A stretch of 64,000 nt of DNA from Phalacrocorax aristotelis (Eukaryota; Chordata; Aves; Suliformes; Phalacrocoracidae), in NCBI RefSeq assembly GCF_949628215.1, contig NC_134281.1, positions 41,524,512 to 41,588,511 of the forward strand, in the 5' to 3' direction. This document shows positions 36,401 to 48,900 of the stretch, piece by piece; position 1 is the stretch's first letter, and every line of letters starts with the position of its first letter. The notes below the pieces were generated by a model. The model saw nothing but the letters and a program-made list of their open reading frames with translations, was not told where the DNA came from and made no database searches. The position numbers and the translations under genes are program-made.

Positions 36401-37884
36401 GAAAGTTCAACAGCATTGCTGGTGGTGGACATGCAGAGACCCCTGAGTTTGCCCAAACTGAGCTGCCCAAACCCCCTGGGTCTGAGCTACATCTCCTCAC
36501 CCGGACCAGCCCAGCCATCTGCGCCTGCAGCCGTGCACCTCCCAGGGTGGGGAGCCAAGAGCTGACAGTACGCTAAGGGGAGTCCTGCTGACTGCTACTT
36601 AGATCCAGATTTTTGTACTGAAGGGCTGAAAAAGATCTTCAGAACAGTTTATATAGATTGAACTACTCTTCTATTGCTGTGCCTAATTACAAGAAAAACA
36701 ACAGAAGATAAATGCGCTGAAATAATAGCAAAAGAGATACAGGACTCTAAGAAAGTGTATGAGAAAGTTAGAGAAGGTTTGAGATACACGTGATATAGCC
36801 CAGACTGACTGCCTTTCCCCTGTTCTACTTTTTCAGTAAGAACATAACTTAGATCCCATTTTGGCATAGATTCCCACCTTTCCATTAATTGAAAAAGACT
36901 TCGGAGCAGGGTCAGAACATGTCTCACTGCAGAAATGTTCATAACCATAACCAGAAATAATTTCATTTGGTTCTGGCTATCGAACAGTAACATCAAAAGG
37001 TATCTCCTTTCCAAGGGGAAAGGTAACGTTACCGTGACAACTTGTAGGCAACATAAAATTTTGCATGAAACTTTGTACCGTGAATTTCCAGAACATTTCT
37101 GGGTGCATTTCTGGCATGTCCATGCAAATAGCTATATTTTTTTCTTGGCACACTATCAATGTTGTTATGTTTAAATGCAGATAAAACAATTAGGAACCAT
37201 TTGTTCAGGTCTTCCATCCACTTCCCCTGGATCTCAGAAAAGCAGAATAAAACGAGAGCTGAATCTCCATTTTTGTTCATTTTGCGCAGCTAAAATGCAG
37301 CCAGGGCAGTTCTGTAAACACAAACTTAAAATAGAGCTAAGAGGATCTGGTAAGATCATCTCTACTTTTTAAACAAGGCCCGAGCTCTGTTAAGTGAGGT
37401 TTGCATTTATTAGAATGCCCCTTAATAAACCAAGTGAAATGGAGAAGGTTTACAACCACTTTGTGGATCAGTGTCAACAGTGTGACTTCTGCGATCTGAT
37501 TAATCTGGACTCAGTAGTTGTATGGATCATAACAGCAGTCTGGAAGGCCTGGGACACTCGGGCTGGTAATGTGCTGGTGCTTCACCACCTTCTGGGGACC
37601 GCTCAGGCATTCCCTAGTAAAATATTGTCATGCCACCACTTTGCCAGCTGCATGGGCACTAAGTGCTCAGAGGTCTCCTTGGGGCAGGGATGCTGTGGCT
37701 TTAGCTACAAACACTGCAGTTAGCCTTTTCTACAGCTCTCTTTTCAGGGATTCAAAGACGACCCTTTGGGCACAAGTGTCCAAAACAAAAAACAAGGTCC
37801 TGTTTTGCAGGGTGGCTGTATGGATATGACAAAACAGTTCCCCTTTTTGCTCCAAAATGAAATGTAAAGAAGGCCAGTAATTAC
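33486..37884 (-). other. ROR1: ROR1 intron between the kringle and transmembrane exons
   Basis: This 4.4 kb intron contains the AT-rich microsatellite at 33841-33960. All open frames in it are short, overlapping and unlike known proteins. Nothing else is recognised. Confidence 0.9.
33841..33960 (+). repeat. TA/TATG-rich microsatellite
   Basis: About 120 bases of ATGTATAT, TATATA and ATTATA units in the ROR1 intron before the transmembrane exon. Confidence 0.9.
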
Positions 37885-38130
37885 CACATGCCGGGACGTC
37901 ACAAAGCTCAGACTTAAAGTTCTCATCTAATGTGAAGCACCACGGGGCATCCTTCTGGTTCCCTGGGTTGCGGCAGTAGGAGTGGCCCCCGTTGAGCTCA
38001 GGGTACCTGATGGCAGTGAAGGTGTGCGTGTGGGGGTACTGTGAATTCCACGGCTGGCACTGCCGCCCCGACCTGGTCACGCTCACCGTCCCCCGGTAAT
38101 CTACTCCTGTGCTGTTGTAGCATTTGTGAT
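37885..38130 (-). CDS. ROR1: ROR1 coding exon: kringle domain
   Basis: The 246 nt exon (2 + 81 codons + 1) encodes the single extracellular kringle that separates ROR receptors from other receptor tyrosine kinases. Six kringle cysteines are visible, in HKCYN, GRQCQPW, HSYCRNP, APWCFTL, LCDV and PAC. The kringle hallmark [12 protein letters not shown] is intact. The donor is gtaatt, and its G plus AT of the next exon gives Asp just before the transmembrane exon. The acceptor is unusual: on the minus strand the branch side is an uninterrupted run of 22 T followed by ccccag. The frame stays open into both flanking introns, but homology ends exactly at the splice sites, which fixes the borders. 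Confidence 0.97.
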
Positions 38131-39042
38131 CTGGGGAAAAAAAAAAAAAAAAAAAAAAGAATTTCCAAAGGAGTAGTTGGTGGCGGCAAGGCAGACGGCT
38201 GCAGCATGTGGGGACAGGGAGCTGCCGGCATCCCCCAGTCCCAGTGCTCTGCTGCCGGCCTGGGGCTGGTAAACCCAGTTTGGGAGCACAGGCTCCCAAT
38301 TTGCTGTGGCTGTAATGCAGGGCCTGCTTTGCATTCACATTCCTGGGAGGATTTAAAGCTTATGCTTCTGTAATGAAAACAGCTTATGCCAAGCGTTTTT
38401 AATATAAGATACACAAAAGAAGTAAAAACTACAGTGGGAACCTGAATTGCAGCCATTATTTTCATATGAAGGTGGAGAATTTGTGGGAGACACGTTTTAT
38501 ATTTGCCTATTCAGATGTGTAAGGGTTGTGAACAGGCTACAGCCCAGCCTGATCAAAGAGCGAGCTCAGCCGATGCCTAAAATTAGGTTGTATTAGGCAG
38601 AGTGCGCCATGGACCCAGTCCCTACAAATGTTCCTCCTGATAAGCACCCTATACTACACCCGTGGTCTCGCTGGAGCATATCGGGCTGCTGTAGGAGGAC
38701 AGGGCGACTGAAGATACCAATGTTCCCCGGTGTTTGAATGCCTACACTGTCATTGTTTCCTAGTTCATACTAATTAGAAAAGACCTGAAGCCAATAAACA
38801 ACATTTAGTATGAAGCCAGAGGAAGCTAAAGAAATAACTGAAAAAATATTTCTGAATTTCCACCCGGTCTGGACCAGCTAGGGGAGAAATGCGGGAGTGG
38901 CGTAATTCAAGAGCATGGCATCTGAGAGATTTCAGCACTAGCACTAGCCCAGCACTAGCTCAAATTCTGATACACAAGCCCTTACAGCCAACCTTTTCAC
39001 AGCAGTATTTTTTGCATGGAGGCACACGCAGTTTTCACTTAC
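38131..39042 (-). other. ROR1: ROR1 intron between the Frizzled and kringle exons
   Basis: A 912 nt intron whose 3' end is the 22-base homopolymer beside the kringle exon. Nothing else is recognised. Confidence 0.93.
38137..38158 (+). repeat. A22 homopolymer (T22 on the ROR1 strand)
   Basis: Twenty-two consecutive A on the plus strand. On the ROR1 strand it serves as the pyrimidine tract of the kringle-exon acceptor. Confidence 0.95.
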
Positions 39043-39360
39043 TTTTATTTATGGGATCTGCCATTGGAATCCCAATCCGGATACAATTGACAGCTTCGGG
39101 GCTGTCTGGCTGGGGAAGATCTTCGCAGTTGGGCAGTTTTAATCTCATCAGAATCATGGGATTAGATCTTGCAAAAATATACTCTGTCTGACACAGAACA
39201 TTTTCCAGAATTTCACATTCATCGCGGCACAGGTCTCGTGGCTTGGGAGCTGAGGAGGTCTCATCGCAGTATGGGAAGGCGTAATGGCACAGCGAAGGAA
39301 TAGCAAACTGGGAGCATTTATCTGACAAATGGCTGGAAGTGCCAATCATGGTGAAGGCAG
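39043..39360 (-). CDS. ROR1: ROR1 coding exon: main part of the Frizzled cysteine-rich domain
   Basis: The exon is 318 nt (2 + 105 codons + 1). It begins [19 protein letters not shown] and ends PMADPINK. It supplies most of the Frizzled CRD cysteines, in the segments [33 protein letters not shown] and NCIRIG. This module binds Wnt5a outside the cell. The acceptor is a tttacag and the donor is gtaagt. The final A joins AT of the next exon (38130) to give Asn, restoring the PINKNHKCY junction I recall from mammalian ROR1. The protein differs from human at only a few positions, which indicates strong purifying selection and no sign of decay. Confidence 0.97.
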
Positions 39361-40580
39361 CTGTAAAATATACAAAAGGATTTTAGTTAACCCGGTGGGA
39401 ATTTTACTCCTGTGCTCTTGCCTTCCCAGTATAACCCTCACTTCCCATTGCGACTATTATTTTCAGATGTTCAGGTGATGAACGGGCCTTCCAGAAATAC
39501 AGAGCACTAATTACATTAAAAGTTATTAACGATGATGATTTCGCTGACAGAGAAAATACATCTGGTTTTCAACACGGGATTAATGTTAAACATGTTACCA
39601 AAATCCCAAACCTAATTAGACTCCACCCCCCACCCCCAAATAATTTATAATGGTTTGCAAAGTCATGTAATATTTGGATGCCTTTTGCCCACCAGGTAAA
39701 AACCAAAGTTCCTGCAGGCTGCAAGATGACAGTACCAGTACCTTTTTGGAAAATGACCATTTTCATACTACCCCAAATTACTTTTCAAACAAAATGGTGT
39801 AAGATTATGAACAGTTGGCTGTACAGAAACCATTGGCCTTTCCTGTGAGAAATGCAAAAGCCTTTTTTGCAATGCTGACAGTGTTTGGAGAAAAGGAAGA
39901 ACACTCTAGGGGGAAGAGAAATTTGGAATATTCTGACAGCAAGAGAAAATCTGAGTATAGAGAAAATTATTACCATGGCTAGGATCTGGCCATGGTTAAT
40001 TTATATAAAAAAAACAGAGAAGCATCATGGTATCTATGAAGCCTCAGGCTGAGGCCTCACCCTCATTGATTCAGCACCCCCAACAGTAAAGCATCTCCCA
40101 CAAAAACTATGAAAACCAGTTCTTTATTAAATCTAAAGGAAAACCACTACCACTACCTGCTGTATTATTCATGCAGCCTCTCCCAGGACCTAAATGATCT
40201 CAACCATGTAAAAATCAACGAAGTCTGGCCTCCCTTCACTTTTAAAATCTGCATGGGTAACAGCAGCACAAGGTAGCCTAGCTATGAGACTCACAGAAGC
40301 TGTAAATACACAGCCCCTTCTCCTTGGACAAACATTTCTTAGTTTCTTTTTGGGGAGCTGGATGAGCAGAGACATGAAGGCTGCTCAGATTGTCACTCTT
40401 CAGATGACTCCCTCCACTGACACCGCACAATGCAGGAGTCGCGGCTCAGCTTTTGGTGGGAAGCTCACAGCAAGAGAGCATAAAGAACAAATAAAAACAG
40501 TATTGCAGTTTATAAAACGCTAGCAGCTTTTTGGGAAAAGACAGCTTCGTGGAGAAGCAGCAAGTTCATTTTTTACCCAC
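39361..40580 (-). other. ROR1: ROR1 intron within the Frizzled domain
   Basis: A 1220 nt intron that splits the Frizzled cysteine-rich domain after QIT. No repeats or open frames of note. Confidence 0.93.
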
Positions 40581-40708
40581 CTGTAATCTGATTTTCTATT
40601 TCACCTTGCATATGCAAAGACTCCATATAAATGGTTCGATTTCCAATAAATCGTGCACAAGCAATCCCCCTGTAGGGCTGGCAAAAACCATCCTCTTCAT
40701 ACTCGTCA
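40581..40708 (-). CDS. ROR1: ROR1 coding exon: start of the Frizzled cysteine-rich domain
   Basis: This is an internal exon of the ROR1 receptor. It reads through [20 protein letters not shown] and on to GEIENQIT, nearly identical to the human protein as I recall it. It covers the acidic linker after the Ig domain and the first part of the extracellular Frizzled-type cysteine-rich domain, the WNT5A-binding module. It carries two cysteines and an NRT glycosylation sequon. The acceptor is a tttcag and the donor is a gtgggt. The first base completes a codon begun in an upstream exon and the last G joins the next exon at 39360 to make Ala. The length is 128 nt (1 + 42 codons + 1). The preceding Ig-domain exons were looked for at higher coordinates and not found. 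Confidence 0.96.
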
Positions 40709-42950
40709 CTGAAATCAATCATAAACACAAAAGGGTGAAACATTTCACATGCGACTTTGCAACAGAATGTCACTACAGGGAGCTGGCACTTGTATTATTA
40801 GAGGCCGAAGCGAGGGGCTTACTGTGTTTGTCTTGCACTCTGCGATTCGTTCTGGGTGACGCTCACCCAGCGCAGGAGCCCACATGCTGCCTTCCCCTCC
40901 ATTAAGAGCCTGTGATAAGGGATTATATGGTCTTTAGGTAGTGCAGGGGGCATGGCACAGGCTTTGTGCCCTGGATGATTTTAACCTTAAAGGATTCCCA
41001 CAGTGCTGCAGGTAGTTTTCACTATTTCACAAACGATCACAAAGTGAATATAAGGGTTATATCATTACATTAAACAAGATCTTGCATATTTATTTCTTAA
41101 AAAAAGCATTAGCTGCCTGATAAAACCATTAGTGACGTTTCAGGTTAAACAGAATATGCATTAATGTTGTATGAAATGAATGCTTTTTGCATGAGAGGGA
41201 AGGCTATATTCAGGAATATACCCAGCCTTGATTATAAGAGCAAACATGAAGAGTGCAGAAAAAAAAGAAGATTTATGTTTATTTAAAGCAGCTAACATGC
41301 TGTTTTCTATTTTTGAACCAAAATGCTACTTAATATTGATAAACACAGCAGGAAGAGTCATGCCAGCAGAGACAGAATTTAAAGTGTATATAGAAAATCA
41401 GACCACTCCCAGCACTGATACCCTTGAAATAGGAAATGTTGCTTCAATCTTCCATGAGTGTGGTAACAGTTATTGCTAAAACAGAACCAAAGCTAAGACA
41501 GGAGTTAAATAGACAGATTTCTTTCATTAGGTGCTTTGTTTTATGCAATATAGGAGACATTTAATACATAAATCCAGATGTGAAATTATTTGCCAATATT
41601 CTTCAAACAAAGCAAAGAAAGGAAATTACTAAACCTCTGAAGACCAGATCAGTCACTGCTTATTTTGAGCAGATAATCAACAGCTAAGTGCTGGCCCACA
41701 ACAGATCGTTTTATGGATGTTTTGAGGAGGGACTTGCATACTTGATCGCTGAAATATGCATCCAACTGCATGAATCAGCCCTTTTACTTTCTTGCTTTGA
41801 GAATCGAGTTGGAGATATTAGGGAACCGTTTTATGGAAGGACAGGCACTTCGGCTCTGCTGACGCCCTGGCAAAGGGAGATGCCCAGTGAAAATTTGCTG
41901 ATAATTTCTTTGTTATTCGGGCTGGTACTCACCTAAAACAGCTACTACATGGCTCTCAAACTAGGAAAAATGACACTGGAATAACCCCAAGTATGATCAT
42001 AGCTGGGTAGGCAATAGGTTACTTTCTTTGCGTGCTTTTTTTTTTTCAGAATTCATCCTCCCCCAGATGCTGAAAGCCTAACAGTGGAATCAGACTATAC
42101 CGTTAATAGGGAAAAATCAGAGCTTTTTTAATCAACTCTGCCATTAAGTTTAACAAAAGACACTTTCATCCCCTCCTGAAGACCTTGGCTGTGAGAGCTT
42201 GGAAATGCAAATTACATTTAGCCTCTTTGAAGTCACCCATTCATTGTGTGCATGGCTTTAGAGCAAGTGGCCAGCCTCGCAGCCGCGCTCCCCAGCGCCT
42301 TGTCACAGCGGCCAGGGGGAGCTAATGGGATTAGCGGGAAGAAGTGCCAGGACCGCCTTCCAGGACACCCCAAATATCTCCCGGCACTCCTCAGCTACCA
42401 GCTCCAGCACACTGTCCCAGGAGTCACGCAGCGTTGTTTCCCAGTTCACAGGGAGAAGCTAGACACCATGAATTAACTGCAGTAATTTATGACTGTGAAG
42501 ACAGGGGGGTGGGAAAGAGGGATGGTAGAGATGGGAACCTCCTTCTACAGACATCTCACTTCAATTGAGAAATCAATGGGAAGGGGTCCAGGCTTCATTG
42601 GATGATGGTCCCAAGATGTTCCCAAGTACACTGAAAATTGGATTGCAAAAGCGCAACCTTTAAACAAACAGCCAATTAAACCCTTCATTAACTTGAGTGA
42701 TGATAGGCTGCGATGCCTCTGATAATGGGTAGTACCCAGCCAACATAGGTACCCTGAGATGTAAACAAAGACACACAAACACATCCATGTGTTTCTGCAT
42801 CGAGTCAGCTCTGGCAAAAGCATTTGTACTCTGTTCATTCTTGAAAAGAAGATGAAACAGCTGCAACCTGAGCTGAAAAACCGCAATACCTACTGCAGGC
42901 TCTGGAGGTCAATTCTCCATCTTCCAGTCAATAAATCCCTCAACAGGACA

Positions 42951-42989
42951 TAATTTATTATTAATTTATTAATTATTATAATTTATTAC
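42951..42989 (+). repeat. (TTA)n/(AAT)n tract
   Basis: Imperfect TTATTA and AATTTATT units. Confidence 0.8.
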
Positions 42990-45900
42990 AGAATTTAACT
43001 CAGGGACTACACCTAATAGCAACTGCTTTCGAAGGTAATCAAGCATTGCAATTTAAGCACACAACTCGATAGACTAGACAAAACCAGGAGGAATGCAATT
43101 AACCTATCAACAAAGCAAACTCACCTCACTGATGCTCACCTTTGAACTAAAGAAGATTCAACTGCAATAGCTGCATGCAGCAAGAATTGTGAGTAAGCAG
43201 GGACCCGAGTCTACCTGGATGGAAATGCCCCAAGGAGCAGGATTTTAGAGATAATCTCAGAAGGTGAAGATTAAAGAGGAGAGCCTGGATCCCACCACCT
43301 TGGCACCCCACCCCGCTGCATGCCAGCCTTGAATTCACAGAGGTAAAACACAAGATTAGTACCCCAAATGGAGCAGGCATTACTTTGAATTGTTTTGGAA
43401 ATCAGCTCTATAATGGGGCAGAAGGATAAATCAAATGAAAAGAACAGGAGCATCAGAGTATGGCAGAAGTACCCCTGAGACACGAGGGGACACAGTCCCC
43501 TGGTCTCCACTCCCAGAGCTGGTCAGCCAGGGCATGGTGATAAAGAAGGGAAGTACTGGGCTGTCCAGTTCATCTATTGCTCCTGACAGCTATCAGGAGC
43601 TCAAAACAGTATGTCCCACGATAGCAATCCCAATTATAGGCTGGTAACACATCACTGTGGTTACCGGCACATGCTCATCAATGAACAAGTGGTCACATCT
43701 CACTCCCCGGCTCCATTTCTGTGTCATCCTTTATCAGCTGTTCAGGGTCACACGAAATCCCCTCTTCCCTCTGCATCTCTTATGATGTCTCTTCCCCCTC
43801 TCACTCCTGCAGCTCTCTTCTATAAGACGGCTCAGGATGGAAACGTTTACATCTATTATCTAGGGCCTGCCTGGGCATCCTTCTGGTCCTTGACGGGCAG
43901 CTGAAGCTGTACCCAGCAATATCCAGGGCAGCCCTGGAGACAACACTGCTGCCAATGCAATGCAGCTGCAGCTCTGCCAGATAGACACTCCCTAAGCCAT
44001 CGCTCCCCACAATACAGCATTTTCATGGGGTGGCCGCCAGCTGTCCATCTAAGACCATTTCCCACTGAACAGATTGCTGCTGATGCTGAACACCCTCTGC
44101 TCACCAGACGTTTCATCTAAAACCAGAGCCATACCCTGACACGGAGCCCACAGTAGCACGCAGAGCTCCTACACTGCTTAAACACATTCCCCACCTCCTG
44201 CTGCCAACTGGCAGCCACTTCGGCAGCTGGCTTTAAAACACAGCTATCAGTTTCTTGGGATCAAGGCTGAGATTGCTGATTCTTTTTACATAGTTCACAT
44301 TTTGCATACCTCACATGCTTTTTGTAAGCAAATCACAGCGTCACTGTGAGAGTGTGTACCTGCTTTGTGGTCCTGATCCAATTCCACCCACAGAGAAAGG
44401 ATGGGTCTCTTTGGCTCAAATAGGAGGTAAATTAGGCCTGATTAAGCAATTAGTGTGTTAAAATTTACAGTCAAGCTTAAGTCCTCATGAAATAGAAGTC
44501 AATCTAAGCCCTACAAGTTGCTGATTGAGGATGAACTTAATCATTTGTGCAAATCCTCTGCTAAACTAGAGAGGCAAGCAGTCAGCAGGAGAAAACCACG
44601 GATGCCAGCTTGCAGCAGCAACTTCAGCACTAATTGCCACACAGGTTTTGGGGTCTGGGTGCTGCTCCCTCCCCTCCGCCCCAACTCCTGCTCTTTCTAC
44701 CGCCTGCACCCAGAAAAGCCCTGGCAACCGTTCAGTGAAGACTACACAAGAAAAAGGGAAGTGCTGGATTTTAATGACAGACAGATGCTCAGCACTGTGG
44801 CATTTTAAGATGATTTCTTTTCAGATTTGGTTTCCACTGTTTTCCGTTTGGATCTTCAAATGTTGCTAGCATTGCTGTTTATCTTGGAGCTTGCCCATTG
44901 CTTTTAGATGCTGCTACAGTTCTGTCTGCGACAATACTTCTGGCTTCATGTAATAATAGTACCAGAGATTAAATTTACACTATACTCAGCTGTCTTTATC
45001 TGATTGTACAAAGTTTACAGAAGACTGAATAAGAGCTTTGAAAGGCGTCCACACCAATTCACTAATGTAATCTGACCTAACCTGGAGCTCGCACCAACAT
45101 GGGATGCACTCGGCCTTCACACAGGCCAACTTGACAAGCATCTTTCTTTCTACAGATTACAGAGGCTGCACAGAAAGATCAGCACTGTAGTAAGGTACTT
45201 CATGTCTCTCTGGGTCCCTCTGAATATGATGTGCCTGAGTGTATCAAAGGACCCTGTCCTTCATATGTAGTTTAAGATGACAAAGGTCTCAACAAGGGTC
45301 ACCTAGACAAAGCCAGAGACACCAAGTCACAGCACACAAAAAAATTTGCAAACAACTGACGAAGAATTCACTGTCACCGCTTGGGTTCATTTTCCCCTCT
45401 TTAATATTCTTTTATTTTGTGCTAGCAATATATACATCTGTCAACCCGGGGTCACCAGCAGCTTTTCACACACTGAAATTGTAACAAGATAATAAACCGA
45501 CCCTGAAGTAAAGAATGGCTGGTGCAAGTTCATGTTTCTCCTTCCCTTTGCTCCTCACTCACACCCTCCCAGTGGCTTTCTCAGTGTTACCTAACTTTGC
45601 ATTGAGATCCTTCTCTTCTCTCTGGGATATTCTCTTTCACCCCATCTAACTTTAGCACAATGAAGAGGTAAACATGAAAGCAACATGGCTCCATGTGCAA
45701 AGGTCTTACAGTGAATGAAAAAGCACATTCAGAAAAGGCAGACCTGTTCAAGACTCGAACGCCATCCAATGCTTGGTCTGCCACTGCTGCAGCACTGCTG
45801 CATCGCTGTGGTGTCGAAATGCAGGGGTGCTCTGTATGTGCGATAGAGGTGCTGCTTTCTGTAAAGGTTACCCTGCTACTGATGTCTGCTGCTTCCCGCG

Positions 45901-48900
45901 TGCCACAAACTCCCTGGCCCTTTTCCAGGCAGACACAGGATCAGCAACAGGCAGCAGAACTGAGAGCAGGAGACACTCCCAAGACAGTGATTTGTTAATA
46001 GAAGCTTCCCAGAGGGTCGTTTCTTAGGGGAGATACAGTAATGTGTAAAAATGTGGAAGGAAAGGGAGGGAGGACTAAAATCTCTGACTTTGCACTGAGA
46101 TCCCAGAGGAGGTAGTTACAAGGGTTGTATCAGGAGAGATCTATCCCTTCTGCTCATGGTGTGATGGCTCCAGTGAATCAAAAGGTGGATTTGCCTCCCA
46201 GCACAGCACCTTTCTGTTGCAGCCTAAAACTGGAGAAATTTCTAATTGCCTCTGACTTGAAACAGCAGCAGCTTTTTAAGCATCCCCATTGCAAACCAGG
46301 CAAAATAGCTTACAGCAGCAGAAAAGCAGTAACAATCAAATTGCAATTTGTTTCTTATCAGCTCGCACTAAACCTTCAGGGGCTGCACGGTATTCACCTC
46401 ATCCAAACGCATGTCTGCAGTCTGGTTTCTAAATACAAGCCATTTCTGCAAGATCCTCTGTCAAAGTCCACTTCCCAACATACTGCCTTTTCTTTGCCAG
46501 TCTGTTTCTAAATTACCAGGAATTGCCCAAATCTAAACAACATTCCCAGCAAACGTCAACAACAGATCCAGGAACTTAGTTTAACAAAAGCTTTGTAACC
46601 AGGCTTTAACAGGAGTTCTCTCAGAAGTATTTAATAAATTAACAGAAAAAAAAAAAACCTTGTGAGATCATGTGGTATTTATTTTTACAATATCCAATGT
46701 ATTAAAAATGCATATTCCAAAGATGGTGTAATTGTGTGGTCATTTCTAACACATCCCATGGATTTACTACTTCTTTTTTTTTCCCCTTGTTTTTTCTTTT
46801 GCTTTAAGAAGGATTTGCATGAGTACCCAGTGAGAAAGGATCACAAATACAGGACTGATTTTGGCTCGTTGAGCAAAAATGGGCAAAGGAGAGATGTGGG
46901 ACAAGGGAAGACAGAGTCCCAAATGCTGAGAGTGTCCCAAGACAAGAGGTAGGAGCACCACTGTCTCTCCTGATGCCTGTTCCAACACCAGCCTGCTATG
47001 ACATCTACTTACACTTAGGTCTGTACTTAGTTGGTTACATGGGACCATTGGATTACCATTATTTTGGTAACCAAATCTCTAACTGACAGCAATGTAAATA
47101 GGGGAGTGTACATAGAGGCAGTGAGGATTAATAAAAGCAGCAGGGGAAAGGACAACTTAATGTTCAGCGACACAGGAAGACAGACGTATAAAGCCATCAT
47201 GGGGTTAAAGTGTGCGTGCAAAGCCAGACTGATTTATGAAGATTTACTGATTTGATGAGCAAAAGCAAATAAATGCTGTATTATCTCCAAGATCTACCAA
47301 ATTGAGATGGAGTAGCTTCAGTTTTGTGTGAAGACTGTCCAGACATTTTTTTCACTTATAAAGTGAAATGCATTTTGTCTTGCTTAAAAAAAATGTTCTA
47401 CCATAGCACTAAAGTAGTCAGAGCTGTTTATCTAAAGAATTTATATCCAACAGCGGAGTACTGATGGGAAAATGCAGCCAACGTTGCCTAGTTCAGACAA
47501 CCAAGTGCTTTATACCCTTCTCTTCCAAGGAAAAACTGCTGCTTGTTGCAGTGGGACAACGGAAGTGCCAGCGGATGGCTCAGCTCCCGTCACCCTGGCA
47601 CGGGCAAGTCCCCCAGCAGAGCCAGGGATCTGCACAGCGCCTGAGGAGACTCTTGCCCTCTCAAGAGCTTCACTAAAAGGGTCCTGCTTAATGCTTGAAT
47701 CGTGCACTTACAAATTTGCAGCCTACAATGGGGGTTATGGAGGGTGTTGCTTTAGGGGAGTTGAGCTCATAATGAATGCTGATAGGTGACAGCATGGTGG
47801 GAAGAAACATACTGTAGAAAACTTTGCAGTTAATTAAAAGGTATTTCAATAAATTATTTTCATTACATATATCCAATACACCCTCTGTACATGCATTAAT
47901 GCTGTATTAATTATTTGTACATTGTTAAATAAATTGTGTTTTGTTCTGTACTCATGTTCCAGCTTCACACAGAATAAAATGAAAGGAGTTTTTACTTGGC
48001 AGATATCCCTTAAAGCAAACAGATGAAAAACATTCTGTCATACTTTCCAGAGAGCAAAACCCAGTTGCTTGTGCCTCACTTTGAAAATGGGAACATATTG
48101 GCTCTGCTTCATAACAATATTTCAGAATTGTGCGGGCTGCATTTTACTTTGCAAAAAGAAGAGAATTGCCCAGACTTGCATGTCACTGTGTAATTTAAGG
48201 AAAAGTTCTGTGTAATACAAGCTATTGCTGTTCTGCTACCCCTTTAGAGTCACTGGGCAGCTAGGGTTTAAATGGTTCACTAGAAAAGGATAGGCATAAA
48301 ATTAAAAAATTAATAATGCTGTCCCTTTGACATCATTAAATTTACAGAGTCCCATAGCACCACTAATGCACCTGGTTCCTAAAAATAATAATAATTAAAA
48401 AAATCAATATGCAAATACAATCTGCCTAAGTAACTACTACTTTACTTAGACGTTATCTCACATTCCAGACTGATAGCTGGTTTAACATGATGTCTCTGAC
48501 CAGAGACAGATAAAGCATCCAAAACTACTATGTGTCTGGGATGCTGTTTTGCACAGTTTAGCACGTGGGATGGCATTGAGTGGCCCAGGCCAGTGCTGAG
48601 GCCACATTATGGCCATTCTCCGCTAAAACTGGGACAGACAAAATTCCCTGACACCCCAAAAATCTTACAATTACCCAAACATATTCGTCTGAGCATTTGT
48701 CAGGGCTGCATATCATTACACTCCCCTCCCCCAGTCACTTCTCGTTAGAGGATTTCGGTGCTGAAAGGAGGCAGGGTTGTGCAGAGACATAAACATCACT
48801 GGTGAGAGCTGACATGTGTTTTCTACTAACCTCATCTGGGCAGTGCGGCAGCATCCACAGTTTTGGAAGCTTAATAAAATACATCTCTCATGCAATTAAT

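Noticed and set aside
47860-47960. AT-rich stretch that looks like a conserved non-coding element
   Set aside because: Conservation cannot be judged from one sequence; there is nothing else to support a regulatory call.
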